NCBI GenBank assembly: GCA_024636785.1
Contig: JAGXGK010000012.1
Coordinates: forward strand, 1 to 53,425
Source: Gammaproteobacteria bacterium
Lineage (GTDB): Bacteria > Pseudomonadota > Gammaproteobacteria > SZUA-229
Length of the DNA: 53,425 nt
Reading direction: 5' to 3'
In this document: in pieces, positions 16,875 through 25,656 of the stretch
How positions within the stretch are numbered: the first letter of the stretch is position 1
How the letters are laid out: every line of letters starts with the position of its first letter
Notes under the pieces: model-generated
Told to the model about the DNA's origin: nothing
Seen by the model: the letters and a program-made list of their open reading frames with translations, nothing else
The model's database searches: none
Program-made: the position numbers and the translations under genes

Positions 16875-18134
16875 TCATTCCGGACTTCCAGCCAGTATTG
16901 ATTCACTTGCAAACAACTGCTCGATGGTTTCACGCTGACGAATAACATGAGCACGGCCACCATCAACCATTATTTCGGCCGCTCTCGGGCGGCTGTTGTA
17001 ATTTGAACTCATGCCAAAGCCATAGGCACCCGAAGAACGCACTGCCAGATAATCGCCCTGATGCAGAGCCAGCTTTCTATCTTTACCCAGAAAGTCACCG
17101 GTTTCGCAAATCGGCCCGACCACATCATAGTTCTGCTTTGCTTCATTTTCTCTGGGCACCAGAGGCACAATCTCCTGCCATGCGCCGTACAGCGATGGCC
17201 GGATCAGATCGTTCATGGCGGCGTCGACAATGGCAAAATTATGTTCTTCACCCGGTTTCAGATACAGCACTTCGGTGAGCAGCACCCCGGCATTGCCGGC
17301 AATGGCCCGTCCCGGTTCAATAATAATTTCGACATCACGCCCCTGCAAATGTTCAGTCAGCGCTGCGGCCAGCTCTGCCGGTTGCGGCGGCTGCTCGTCG
17401 CGATAGCAGATGCCCAGTCCACCGCCCAGATCAAGATGCTGCAGGACGATGCCGGCATTAGCCAGTCGATCGACCAGTGCCAGCACCCGCTTCAGGGCAT
17501 CGACAAAAGGCGCGACTTCGGTCAGCTGTGAGCCAATGTGGCAGTCCACGCCGATGACATTAATAGCCGCCATGGCCTGGGCTTTTTTGTACACCTCAAA
17601 AGCCTCTTCGATGGCGATGCCGAATTTGTTTTCTTTCAGGCCGGTGGAGATATAGGGGTGGGTTTTGGCGTCGACATCCGGATTCACACGCAGGGAGACC
17701 GGGGCCTGGATTTTTTTCTGTGCCGCAATACTCGCAATCACTTCCAGCTCGGCTTCCGATTCCACATTAAAGCAGCGAATACCCACGTCCATAGCGTGCT
17801 CGATTTCATCTTTTCTTTTGCCTACACCGGAAAAAACGATTTTACTCGCCTCACCCCCGGCATGGAGTACGCGTTCCAGCTCGCCGATGGAGACGATATC
17901 AAAACCCGACCCCAGACGCGCTAGTACATTTAAAACCGCCAGACTGGAGTTGGCTTTTACCGCATAACAGACCAGATGCCGGCAATCCTGCAGAGCCTCA
18001 TCAAAAGCCAGCCAGTGGCGCTCGAGCGTGGCCCGTGAATAGACATAACAGGGCGTGCCCCATTCGGCAACACCTGCCTGCAAATCCACCGCTTCGGCGA
18101 ACAGACGGCCATCGCGATAATTAAAGCTATCCAT
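16875..18134 (-). CDS. lysA: Diaminopimelate decarboxylase
   Basis: LysA decarboxylates meso-diaminopimelate to L-lysine using PLP. The 419-residue protein has the fold-type III barrel with the PLP lysine K60 (LVCYAVKANSSLAVL). HIGSQLTE and the glycine-rich phosphate loop LDLGGGLGICY follow, then IIEPGRAIAGNAG and CETGDFLGKDR (catalytic cysteine from the partner subunit). The start at 18134 overlaps the end of lptM by eight bases, indicating coupled translation. In many relatives dapF follows directly; here a lipoprotein/rhodanese pair is inserted. Confidence 0.97.
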   Translation of the reverse strand: MDSFNYRDGRLFAEAVDLQAGVAEWGTPCYVYSRATLERHWLAFDEALQDCRHLVCYAVKANSSLAVLNVLARLGSGFDIVSIGELERVLHAGGEASKIVFSGVGKRKDEIEHAMDVGIRCFNVESEAELEVIASIAAQKKIQAPVSLRVNPDVDAKTHPYISTGLKENKFGIAIEEAFEVYKKAQAMAAINVIGVDCHIGSQLTEVAPFVDALKRVLALVDRLANAGIVLQHLDLGGGLGICYRDEQPPQPAELAAALTEHLQGRDVEIIIEPGRAIAGNAGVLLTEVLYLKPGEEHNFAIVDAAMNDLIRPSLYGAWQEIVPLVPRENEAKQNYDVVGPICETGDFLGKDRKLALHQGDYLAVRSSGAYGFGMSSNYNSRPRAAEIMVDGGRAHVIRQRETIEQLFASESILAGSPE

Positions 18135-18273
18135 GGTTCATCACCTCTTCCTTCATCACGGGTACCGGATGAGCATCCTTTTCATTGTCACTGTCCGGCA
18201 GGTACAGCGGGCCGGTTTTTCCGCAGCCCGAAATCAGCAGCGTGAACAACACTGGTATTAATAAACGTATCAT
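18127..18273 (-). CDS. lptM: LPS translocon maturation chaperone LptM-like lipoprotein
   Basis: This is a 48-residue lipoprotein (MIRLLIPVLFTLLISGCGKTG). The lipobox ISGC is followed by GKTGPLYLP, the hallmark of the YifL/LptM family, which assists LptD disulfide maturation in the outer membrane. The internal ATG at 18273 is chosen because it gives the canonical short signal peptide; the longer frame to 18345 adds an unrelated polar stretch. Gene order lptM-lysA(-dapF) is conserved across gammaproteobacteria, and the overlap with lysA implies one transcript. Confidence 0.9.
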   Translation of the reverse strand: MIRLLIPVLFTLLISGCGKTGPLYLPDSDNEKDAHPVPVMKEEVMNHG

Positions 18274-18411
18274 CAATTTCTTCTTCTGTTTTGTATTAAG
18301 ACGTGGATTATTGCAATATTCCACCTGCAGGCAAACCCGTAGCAAGGGGGCTTTACGCGCCAGCGGTCATTTTATACTTTATTAGCAGCAAAAACGGGAG
18401 CGTATTGCACC

Positions 18412-19068
18412 ATGCCTGAACTTGATTTTATTAAACACCAAACCGGCCCGTATCCCGATGCCGCTGTCATCTGGCTGCACGGTCTGGGTGCGAGCGGCCA
18501 TGACTTTGCCGCCATCGTGCCTCAGCTGCATTTACCGCCTGAACTGGCCATTCGTTTTATTTTCCCCCACGCCCCGGTTCGCCCCATTACCATCAATCAG
18601 GGCTACCCGATGCCCGGCTGGTACGACGTTGCCAGCCTTAAAATAGCCGATGATGAAGATGAAGCGGGTATCAAGGCCTCCAGCTCCGACGTTCGTGCCC
18701 TGTGCCAACAGCAGGAGGCAGCAGGCATCGCCTCCCGGCGTATTATTGTGGCGGGCTTTTCTCAGGGCGGTGCCATCGCGTTACACTGCGGCCTCGGTTA
18801 TCCGGCACCGCTGGGCGGTATTATGGCGCTCTCCAGCTACCTGCCCCACTGCGCTCCGCTGGGGGCTACAGCCAATCGGAACACCGAGATCTTCATGGCT
18901 CATGGTCGTCAGGATAACGTTGTTGAATTCGATTATGGGCAAAAAAGTCGCGAAGTTCTGGAAAAATACAGCTATGCAGTCAGATGGCACGAGTACGCCA
19001 TGGCGCACAGTGTCTCTGCCCAAGAGATTCAGGATATTCGCCACTGGCTGATTGATAAATTCGAATAG
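18412..19068 (+). CDS. Carboxylesterase / phospholipase-like alpha/beta hydrolase
   Basis: This is a 218-residue serine hydrolase of the phospholipase/carboxylesterase (LysoPLA-like) family. The oxyanion-hole segment is WLHGLGASGHDF. The nucleophile is S117 in GFSQGGAIALH, the acid is D168 (AHGRQDNVV) and the base is H199 (YAMAHSV). There is no signal peptide, so it is cytoplasmic, and short-chain esters are the usual substrates. GGAG lies upstream of the ATG. It is divergent from lptM and leads a short plus-strand group that converges on argH. Confidence 0.92.
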   Translation: MPELDFIKHQTGPYPDAAVIWLHGLGASGHDFAAIVPQLHLPPELAIRFIFPHAPVRPITINQGYPMPGWYDVASLKIADDEDEAGIKASSSDVRALCQQQEAAGIASRRIIVAGFSQGGAIALHCGLGYPAPLGGIMALSSYLPHCAPLGATANRNTEIFMAHGRQDNVVEFDYGQKSREVLEKYSYAVRWHEYAMAHSVSAQEIQDIRHWLIDKFE

Positions 19069-19136
19069 TTCCGCTTCAGGATTTTTTTCCGGTTCACGTG
19101 CTAATATCAGCCAATCACTGTTTTCTGGCCGTTATC

Positions 19137-19490
19137 ATGAAAGAGAAAGAGGTCACCTTAAGTCTGAGCATCAACCCTGCCGAACCGCTCTGGCGAATCG
19201 CACCCACCCGGGATAAAGCGGGCAATCGAACCAGCGACCTGTTGATGATTATTCCCCGGCTCAAATCCAAACCACGGCACCATATACAGCGGACGCTGTC
19301 TGAAATCGAAATCGCGCTCACGCCCTTCCGACAACTGATTCTGCTGGTGAATGTCGATATGAAACTGAATACTCTGTGGATTTCATTTCAGACTCAGCCC
19401 GGCCTATTTGCTAAAATAATCTCCGCCGTGAAGCTGCACGTTCCCGAAGCAGTACTGGTCGGCGAAACTATCAACCCCCTTAATAAATAA
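19137..19490 (+). CDS. Hypothetical protein (117 aa)
   Basis: I do not recognise the family. It is a small soluble protein starting MKEKEVTLSLSINPAEPLWR. A basic central part (IPRLKSKPRHHIQRTLSEIE) and a predicted beta-rich C-terminal half (ILLVNVDMKLNTLWISFQTQ) follow. The ATG at 19137 is preferred to an in-frame GTG at 19098, though neither has a strong ribosome site. It ends 15 bp before the HPt gene and is probably cotranscribed with it. A regulatory or signalling role is only guessed from that neighbour. Similar short proteins often have an ACT- or RRM-like ferredoxin fold, which could be tested by structure prediction. Confidence 0.6.
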   Translation: MKEKEVTLSLSINPAEPLWRIAPTRDKAGNRTSDLLMIIPRLKSKPRHHIQRTLSEIEIALTPFRQLILLVNVDMKLNTLWISFQTQPGLFAKIISAVKLHVPEAVLVGETINPLNK

Positions 19491-19505
19491 CTTTTAGAGA
19501 CCCTT

Positions 19506-19856
19506 ATGACTCAGCCCGCTTTAGATTCACGCGCTTATGAAGAAATGAAAGAAATTATGGAAGAGGTGCTGCCTGAGTTGCTCAACACTTTCATCGAGTA
19601 CATGCCCGAACAGCTTAACGACTTAAACCATGCCATTGATGACAACAATCCGGATCTTCTTTTCGGCATCGCACATCGCATGAAAAGCTCCTGTAATAGC
19701 CTGGGTGCGCTTGGTCTGGCCAAAATCGCCGAAAGCATCGAAATGCTCGGTCGTGCCGGCAGCATTGAAGGCGCCCGCGAAAGAAGTGCTGAGCTGGAAG
19801 CGCAGCTCAATGAGGTGATCGTGTTCTTTAAAGGAGAGCTGAAAGCCCTGGGCTAA
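19506..19856 (+). CDS. HPt (histidine phosphotransfer) domain protein
   Basis: This is a 116-residue stand-alone phosphotransfer protein. The helical HPt signature [16 protein letters not shown] places the phosphoacceptor at H57, and the acidic four-helix bundle spans nearly the whole chain. Such proteins shuttle phosphate between a hybrid kinase and a response regulator. The nearest two-component genes are algZ and algR, but AlgZ is not a hybrid kinase, so the partner is probably elsewhere. Its stop codon overlaps the argH stop on the other strand (convergent genes with no spacer). Confidence 0.88.
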   Translation: MTQPALDSRAYEEMKEIMEEVLPELLNTFIEYMPEQLNDLNHAIDDNNPDLLFGIAHRMKSSCNSLGALGLAKIAESIEMLGRAGSIEGARERSAELEAQLNEVIVFFKGELKALG

Positions 19857-21277
19857 ACCGACTCCAGCAGGCGGTTTCTGGCTTCGACCACCGCCCTGCG
19901 CACCTGCTCGGGCGCGGTGCCGCCGATATGGTTGCGTGAGGCCACCGAACCTTCCAGCGTCAGCACCTCGTAAACATCCTCGTCGATCATGGCCGAAAAG
20001 CCCCGCAGCACTTCCAGGCTTAGCTCACTGAGATCCTTCTGCTGCTCCATCGCAACCGCAACCGCACTGCCCACCGCTTCGTGAGCATCGCGGAAGGGCA
20101 GCCCTTTGCGCACCAGGTAGTCGGCCAGATCGGTGGCGGTTGAAAAGCCCTGTCTGGCGGCGGCGTACATATTGGCGTGCTTGCACTGGATGGCGGGGAT
20201 CATGTCGGCGAAGGCGCGCAGTGAGCCCAGCACGGTATCCAAGGTATCAAAAATCGGCTCCTTGTCCTCCTGATTATCCTTATTGTAGGCCAGCGGCTGC
20301 GATTTCATCAATGTCAGCAGGCTGACCAGATTGCCGTTCACCCGCCCGGTCTTGCCCCGCACCAGCTCGGGCACATCGGGGTTCTTTTTCTGCGGCATGA
20401 TCGACGAGCCGGTGCAGAAGCGATCGGGCAGCTCGATAAAATTGAACTGGATCGACGACCAGATCACCAGCTCTTCCGACATGCGCGACAGATGGGTCAT
20501 CAGCATGGCCGAGGCGGCGCAGAACTCGATGGCAAAATCCCGGTCACTGACCGAATCCAGTGAATTTGCAGTGGGCGCATCAAAGCCCAGCAGCTCGGCG
20601 GTGAACTCACGGTCGATGGGGTAGCTGGTCCCGGCCAGCGCGGCCGCACCCAGCGGGCACATGTTCATGCGCGCGCTGCAATCTTCGTAGCGGGAGACAT
20701 CGCGCGCCAGCATCTCAAACCAGGCCAGCATGTGATGCCCGAAGGTCACCGGCTGTGCCGCCTGCAGGTGGGTGAAGCCGGGCATGATAGTGTCCGCTTC
20801 GGCTTCCGCCAGCCCCAGTAAGCCATGCTGCAACCTTTTCGCTTCGTTAATCACCTGCACAATCTGTTCGCGCAGATAGAGCCGGATATCGGTCGCCACC
20901 TGGTCATTGCGCGAGCGCCCAGTATGCAGGCGTTTGCCGGCGTCACCGATGATCTCGGTCAGGCGCGCCTCGATATTCATGTGCACATCTTCACGCGCAA
21001 TCGACCATTCAAAACTGCCATTGCCTATCTCCGCTTCCACCTGATCCAGACCGTCAAGAATTGCCGCCAGGTCATCATCGGACAGTACTGCGACCTTGTT
21101 CAGCATGCGGGCATGCACACGCGAACCGGCGATATCCTGACGATACATCCTCTGATCGAATTCCACCGAGGCGGTAAAAGCTTCGACAAAGGCATCGGTC
21201 TGCTCGCTGAAACGTCCGCCCCATGACTGGTTGACCTGCGCTTTTCCGGCCTGTTTTTTCTGATCTTCTGTACTCAT
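19853..21277 (-). CDS. argH: Argininosuccinate lyase
   Basis: ArgH cleaves argininosuccinate to arginine and fumarate, the last step of arginine synthesis. The chosen ATG at 21277 gives 474 residues ([12 protein letters not shown], then [20 protein letters not shown]). An upstream in-frame ATG at 21328 adds a lysine-rich tail not typical of the family. Family blocks include [30 protein letters not shown], and the fumarase/aspartase-superfamily signature [12 protein letters not shown] bearing the catalytic serine. In pseudomonads and relatives argH lies beside algZ-algR as it does here, divergently transcribed. Confidence 0.96.
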   Translation of the reverse strand: MSTEDQKKQAGKAQVNQSWGGRFSEQTDAFVEAFTASVEFDQRMYRQDIAGSRVHARMLNKVAVLSDDDLAAILDGLDQVEAEIGNGSFEWSIAREDVHMNIEARLTEIIGDAGKRLHTGRSRNDQVATDIRLYLREQIVQVINEAKRLQHGLLGLAEAEADTIMPGFTHLQAAQPVTFGHHMLAWFEMLARDVSRYEDCSARMNMCPLGAAALAGTSYPIDREFTAELLGFDAPTANSLDSVSDRDFAIEFCAASAMLMTHLSRMSEELVIWSSIQFNFIELPDRFCTGSSIMPQKKNPDVPELVRGKTGRVNGNLVSLLTLMKSQPLAYNKDNQEDKEPIFDTLDTVLGSLRAFADMIPAIQCKHANMYAAARQGFSTATDLADYLVRKGLPFRDAHEAVGSAVAVAMEQQKDLSELSLEVLRGFSAMIDEDVYEVLTLEGSVASRNHIGGTAPEQVRRAVVEARNRLLESV

Positions 21278-21460
21278 AATCTCTGCACGCTTGATAGGTT
21301 TTTTTAATTTTTTCCACGTCGTACGCAATAATTCTGCGCCGCCGATTTATTGCATAAGTATATCAGGGATGCCGCTGTGAGCGCCGCCTATGACGCAACT
21401 TTCCAAAGCAAGCCGGCGTTTCACTTGCAATCCAGCGGCGCTCGACTATCTCTAGTAGCC

Positions 21461-22519
21461 ATGGAAAACAATTTACAATTTATCGACCTCAATCTCAGCG
21501 ATACCGGGCTGCTGCCCAATTTCTGTAACGTCAACGTTATTTTTATGTTGATCCTGCTGGTGGAGATGCTGGCGCTGGTGCTGACCTCTGCGCCGGCAAC
21601 GGTTAAGTTCTGGGATCAGCTCGCCTTCATTTCGATGCTTATGCTCTGGATTGGTCTGCTCAATGCCGCCGTGCTCTGCAGCGCCCGGCGCTGGTTAAAC
21701 GACCTGCCCACCCGCGCCGGCGTGAGCCTCAGCTTTGCCCTGATGATGCTGATCAGTTTCGCTTTCTGCCTGCTAATTATCGGCACCAATCGCTGGCTGG
21801 AACTGGACCCGGTGACCTCGCCGCTGGGTGATTATTTTCTGGCGCGCATCATGCTCATCAGCGCGGTAGTCTATACGGTGAGCCTGCGCTATTTCTATGT
21901 ACACCAGCAATGGAAAATCCACATCCAGGCGCAATCCAAAGCCGAAATTCAGGCTCTGCAGGCACGCATCCGTCCGCACTTCCTGTTCAACAGCATGAAC
22001 ACCATCGCCAGCCTGATTGCCTTTAACCCGGACAAGGCGGAAAAGGCGGTCGAAGACCTCTCCGATATTTTTCGCGCCAGCCTGCGCGAGCAGACCACCA
22101 ATACCCTCGCCGATGAGCTGGAGCTGACCCGCAGTTACCTCGCCATCGAAGCACTGCGCCTGGGCGAGCGTCTAAACCTTGAATGGGATATTGATAAGAG
22201 CCTGCATGCGACCGAAGTGCCCGCCTTATGCCTACAACCGCTGGTGGAGAACGCCATTTATCACGGTATCGAACCCCTGATTCAGGGCGGCGTTATCTCC
22301 ATCTCTGCGAAGCGCAAAGACCAACGGCTCGTACTCGGCGTCAGCAACCCTCTGGGCAGCGGCGCCATGAGAAATCATAAGGGTAACCAGATGGCGCAGA
22401 ATAATATCCAGCAACGCCTCGCGCTGGTGTATGGCAACAGGGCCAAATTCAACATCCATGCCGGTGACGATACCTATGCGGTCATTTTAGAAATTCCACT
22501 GGAAAGCCATAGTATTTAG
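21461..22519 (+). CDS. algZ: LytS/AlgZ-type sensor histidine kinase
   Basis: This is a 352-residue membrane sensor kinase of the LytS-like His_kinase family. Four or more hydrophobic helices occupy about residues 20-145. The unusual phosphoacceptor region is RIRPHFLFNSMNTIASLIAF with H173, and the ATPase domain starts near CLQPLVENAIYHGIEPL. In Pseudomonas AlgZ (FimS) controls alginate and type IV pili through AlgR; the same gene order argH/algZ-algR supports the name. The ATG at 21461 gives an N-terminus like homologues, although its ribosome site is weak. GTG or TTG starts further up (to 21350) cannot be excluded. Confidence 0.88.
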   Translation: MENNLQFIDLNLSDTGLLPNFCNVNVIFMLILLVEMLALVLTSAPATVKFWDQLAFISMLMLWIGLLNAAVLCSARRWLNDLPTRAGVSLSFALMMLISFAFCLLIIGTNRWLELDPVTSPLGDYFLARIMLISAVVYTVSLRYFYVHQQWKIHIQAQSKAEIQALQARIRPHFLFNSMNTIASLIAFNPDKAEKAVEDLSDIFRASLREQTTNTLADELELTRSYLAIEALRLGERLNLEWDIDKSLHATEVPALCLQPLVENAIYHGIEPLIQGGVISISAKRKDQRLVLGVSNPLGSGAMRNHKGNQMAQNNIQQRLALVYGNRAKFNIHAGDDTYAVILEIPLESHSI

Positions 22520-22566
22520 ACTCATACTCTCTGTGTATCATAGAAGCATTACGTTGCCAGGATACA

Positions 22567-22638
22567 CTGTCGGACCTGGGATAAATTGGCTGCGGAAGCG
22601 GAAGAGCGGCCCCGCTTCAATCCCGCTAAACCCGACAG
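22567..22638. repeat. MITE-like dispersed element, copy A
   Basis: This 72-bp element begins CTGTCGGACC and ends CCGACAG, so its ends are inverted repeats. Its interior (AATTGGCTGCGGAAGCGG) matches copy B at 28228-28303 in inverse orientation, at roughly four of five positions. It sits between algZ and algR within an apparent operon. Confidence 0.65.
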
Positions 22639-22676
22639 CATCCTGAACGCTGTTTCTTAATAATGGGTATACCAAT

Positions 22677-23414
22677 GTGAAAATTCTAATTGTTGATGAC
22701 GAACAGCTGGCACGCCAGCGTCTACGGCATATGCTGTCAAAGTCAGAGAAACACACCCTTGTCGGTGAAGCAGCGACAGGTGAGCAGGCGCTGGCGCTGG
22801 CACAAAACCTCAAGCCCGATCTGGTATTCATGGATATCCGCATGCCGGGCATGGATGGTCTGGAAGCGGCCAATTATCTCAGTCGGCTACCCAGACCTCC
22901 AGCCATTGTTTTCACTACCGCCTTCAGTGAACACGCCTTAAGTGCGTTCGACAGCAATGCGGTCGGCTATCTGCTGAAACCCGTTAAGCAAGAACAGCTG
23001 GATCAGGCCATCCAGTCGGCCGGCCGCCTCAATCGCGCCCAGCTCAACCAGCTGAAACAGGATGAAAACCCCAATACCCGCAGTAAGATATGCGTGAAAA
23101 TTCGGGGCACTCTGGAGCTGGTGCCGATTGAAGATATCATCTATTTCAAGGCCGACCAGAAATATGTCACCCTGCGCACCGACGAGCATGAATACCTCAT
23201 CGAAGAATCACTCAAGGCGCTGGAGTCCGAGTTCGCCAACAGCTTTATCCGTATTCATCGCAATGCGCTGGTATCCAGAGACTATATCCACGGCCTGCAA
23301 AAAAACGAGCAGGGGCATGTCTGCCTTAACTTCAAGGACATCGATGATTTACTGGAGGTGAGCCGCCGCCATCTTCCTGACATTCGAAAAATCATTAAAT
23401 CCACCCGCCGCTGA
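22677..23414 (+). CDS. algR: LytTR-family response regulator AlgR
   Basis: This is a 245-residue response regulator. The receiver domain holds D8/D9 (IVDDEQ), phosphoacceptor D53 (LVFMDIRMPGMDG) and the switch lysine in YLLKPVKQEQL. The LytTR DNA-binding domain spans about 140-240 (IIYFKADQKYVTLRT, then FIRIHRNALVSRDYI). The start is GTG (22677). Paired with AlgZ upstream; the 157-bp gap between them contains the MITE-like repeat copy A, which could influence readthrough. Confidence 0.9.
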   Translation: MKILIVDDEQLARQRLRHMLSKSEKHTLVGEAATGEQALALAQNLKPDLVFMDIRMPGMDGLEAANYLSRLPRPPAIVFTTAFSEHALSAFDSNAVGYLLKPVKQEQLDQAIQSAGRLNRAQLNQLKQDENPNTRSKICVKIRGTLELVPIEDIIYFKADQKYVTLRTDEHEYLIEESLKALESEFANSFIRIHRNALVSRDYIHGLQKNEQGHVCLNFKDIDDLLEVSRRHLPDIRKIIKSTRR

Positions 23415-23444
23415 TATTTTTAGCACTGGTAATTACCGCTCTAC

Positions 23445-24218
23445 ATGAACCCGACCCTGCCCCTTAAAGACAGAACCGTTCTGGTGACCCGGCCCGAGGA
23501 GCTGGCCGGGACTCTGCTGCGACGGATAGGCGAAGCCGGTGGCACTGCTTTGCACTATCCGGTGATACGCATCGGCGATGTTAGCGACAACCCGGCGCTG
23601 GACAATATTATCGATCACCTGTCTGATTTTGATATTGCTGTTTTCATCAGCCCGACCGCAGTGCAAAAAACGCTGGAAAAAATTACGGCATTACCGGACA
23701 AACTTACTCTGGCAGTTATCGGGCGCAGCACCGAGGCCATGCTAAAAAAACATCACCTTGCAGCCGACATCGTACCTGAGGGCTTCGATACTGAAAGCCT
23801 GCTGCAGCACCCTGCACTCCAGCCGGACAGCCTCGCGGGTAAAGTGGTGGTCATCTTTCGCGGCGAAGGTGGTCGTGATCTGCTTGCCGACACGCTGGTG
23901 GATCGTGGTGCCGAGGTCACTTATGCAGAAACCTATCGGCGCGAAAAAAACCACCTCGACTCGCTCGACCTAAGTATTCTTTTGCAACTGGATGCTCTGA
24001 CCGTGACCAGCAATCAGGGCCTGCAATTCCTGTACGAGCTGACCGACGAGGGCTGTAAATCCACGCTCACCGCTCTACCCCTGATTGTTCCGGGTAGCCG
24101 TTCTTACGCCCTCGCCCAACAACTCCGATTCCAGTGCATTATTCAGGCTGACAACGCCACCGATGACGCCTGTCTGCACGCACTCGCCGTTTTTTTTTCC
24201 CAACCTCAACACAACTAG
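23445..24218 (+). CDS. hemD: Uroporphyrinogen-III synthase
   Basis: HemD closes and inverts hydroxymethylbilane to uroporphyrinogen III, the branch point of heme, siroheme and cobalamin synthesis. The 257-residue protein shows the weakly conserved HemD pattern: VLVTRPEELAGTLLRRIGEA near the start, FISPTAVQ, AVIGRSTEAMLKKH, IFRGEGGRDLLADTLVDRGA and a C-terminal VPGSRSYALA. It starts 30 bp after algR. In relatives hemC lies between algR and hemD, but there is no room for it here. A short AGCCAC-AACC-GTGGCT-TTT hairpin (24217-24235) overlaps the stop and may attenuate hemY. Confidence 0.88.
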   Translation: MNPTLPLKDRTVLVTRPEELAGTLLRRIGEAGGTALHYPVIRIGDVSDNPALDNIIDHLSDFDIAVFISPTAVQKTLEKITALPDKLTLAVIGRSTEAMLKKHHLAADIVPEGFDTESLLQHPALQPDSLAGKVVVIFRGEGGRDLLADTLVDRGAEVTYAETYRREKNHLDSLDLSILLQLDALTVTSNQGLQFLYELTDEGCKSTLTALPLIVPGSRSYALAQQLRFQCIIQADNATDDACLHALAVFFSQPQHN

Positions 24219-24279
24219 CCACAACCGTGGCTTTTCTGAGATAATCAGTCCTTCTCTTCAGTATTATGGATAATTGACT

Positions 24280-25530
24280 ATGGCGCGCTTCATTATATTT
24301 ATCCTTGTTGCCATTGCCGCTATTTTCGGCTTTACCCTGTTCAAGATGCAGGACACTGGCTTTATCAATATCAGGCTGGGTGATTTTCAATACGAGACAA
24401 ACTTGCTGATGGCGGGCGGTGCGCTGATGGCGGGCGTTCTGGCGCTGCTGCTTCTGTTCAAGATTATTTCCCTGTTGTACAAAGCCATTGTCTATTTTGG
24501 GGCGCAGCGCAAGGAGCGTCTTATGGAAAAGGCGCGGGTTGCACTTTCCCATGGTCTGATTGAACTGGCGGAAGGGCGTTTTAAGGAGGCTGAAAAGCTG
24601 TTGCTGAAACACATCCAGTACAGCGAAAATCCCCTGCTGTCCTATCTTTCCGCCGCGCGGACAGCCCAGCGTCAGGGCGAACATGAACGCCGCGATGAAT
24701 ATCTGCGTCTGGCACACGAGGCTAATCCGGATGCCGAAATTGCCATCGGCCTAACCAAAGCGGAGCTTCAGCTCGACCACGAGCAATATGAACAGGCGCT
24801 GGCCAACCTCCGGCACCTTTACACGCTTTCCCCCAAACACGCCTATGTCATCAAGCTGCTGCTGAAAACCTATCGACGCCTTGCAGACTGGTACAACCTT
24901 CAGCTGCTGCTTCCCGAACTTAAAAAGCAGAAACTTCTGTCCCATGAAGAACTGCATGCGCTGGAGCTGGAATCCTGGCACGGCCTGCTGGATGAAAAGG
25001 CTCAGCCCAATGACACCGCTGCGCTCACCACGCTCTGGAACCACATCCCCGATAGCTTCAGGACCGATGCCGGTCTGGTACAGCATTACGCCCGGCTGCT
25101 GATCGAATTAAACGCGCTCGAACAGGCCGAGCAGGTGTTACGTCACACGCTCGATCGCCACTGGTCAGAAGCGCTGATTGTGCTCTATTCGGAACTGGAT
25201 ATGGTTATCGATAACAAGCAGCTGGAGCAGATCGAATCCTGGTGTCATCAGCACCCGCACAACGCCCATCTGCTGCTGGCGCTCGGCAAGCACTGCCTGG
25301 CCAAAAAACTGTGGGGCAAGGCGCGCGCTCATCTTGAAGCCAGTCTGGCCATTCACCCCATGCCGGAAACCTATCTGAAACTTGCACAATTGCTGGATCA
25401 GCACATGGATGACGCCGAACAGGCGCAGCATTATTATCGGCGCGGACTGGAGAGTCTGGTTGTAACTCCTCAGCATGAAGGTGAGCAGGAGCAGGCAGAA
25501 AATCCAACACCGCAACTAGAAAAAGCTTAA
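24280..25530 (+). CDS. hemY: HemY, TPR-containing inner-membrane protein
   Basis: This is a 416-residue protein of the HemY family (porphyrin operon). Two N-terminal membrane helices (about 1-22 and 40-65) precede a cytoplasmic or periplasmic helical TPR region from about 75 onward: IELAEGRFKEAEKLLLKHI, YEQALANLRHLYTLSPKHAY and QAEQVLRHTLDRHWSEAL. Its precise role in heme metabolism is unresolved. This is not the Bacillus protoporphyrinogen oxidase of the same name. The ATG at 24280 is chosen over a TTG two codons earlier. HemX, normally between hemD and hemY, is absent. Confidence 0.9.
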   Translation: MARFIIFILVAIAAIFGFTLFKMQDTGFINIRLGDFQYETNLLMAGGALMAGVLALLLLFKIISLLYKAIVYFGAQRKERLMEKARVALSHGLIELAEGRFKEAEKLLLKHIQYSENPLLSYLSAARTAQRQGEHERRDEYLRLAHEANPDAEIAIGLTKAELQLDHEQYEQALANLRHLYTLSPKHAYVIKLLLKTYRRLADWYNLQLLLPELKKQKLLSHEELHALELESWHGLLDEKAQPNDTAALTTLWNHIPDSFRTDAGLVQHYARLLIELNALEQAEQVLRHTLDRHWSEALIVLYSELDMVIDNKQLEQIESWCHQHPHNAHLLLALGKHCLAKKLWGKARAHLEASLAIHPMPETYLKLAQLLDQHMDDAEQAQHYYRRGLESLVVTPQHEGEQEQAENPTPQLEKA

Positions 25531-25656
25531 TAAAAAGTCACTGGGTCGCGAACAACGAACAACGCATATGTCTCTATCTGCATTTATCCGGGAGCCATAT
25601 TCAAAATAACTGTTTTTCAGCAAGGACGGCCATTATCTGTCCAGAGGCTATCGGGT

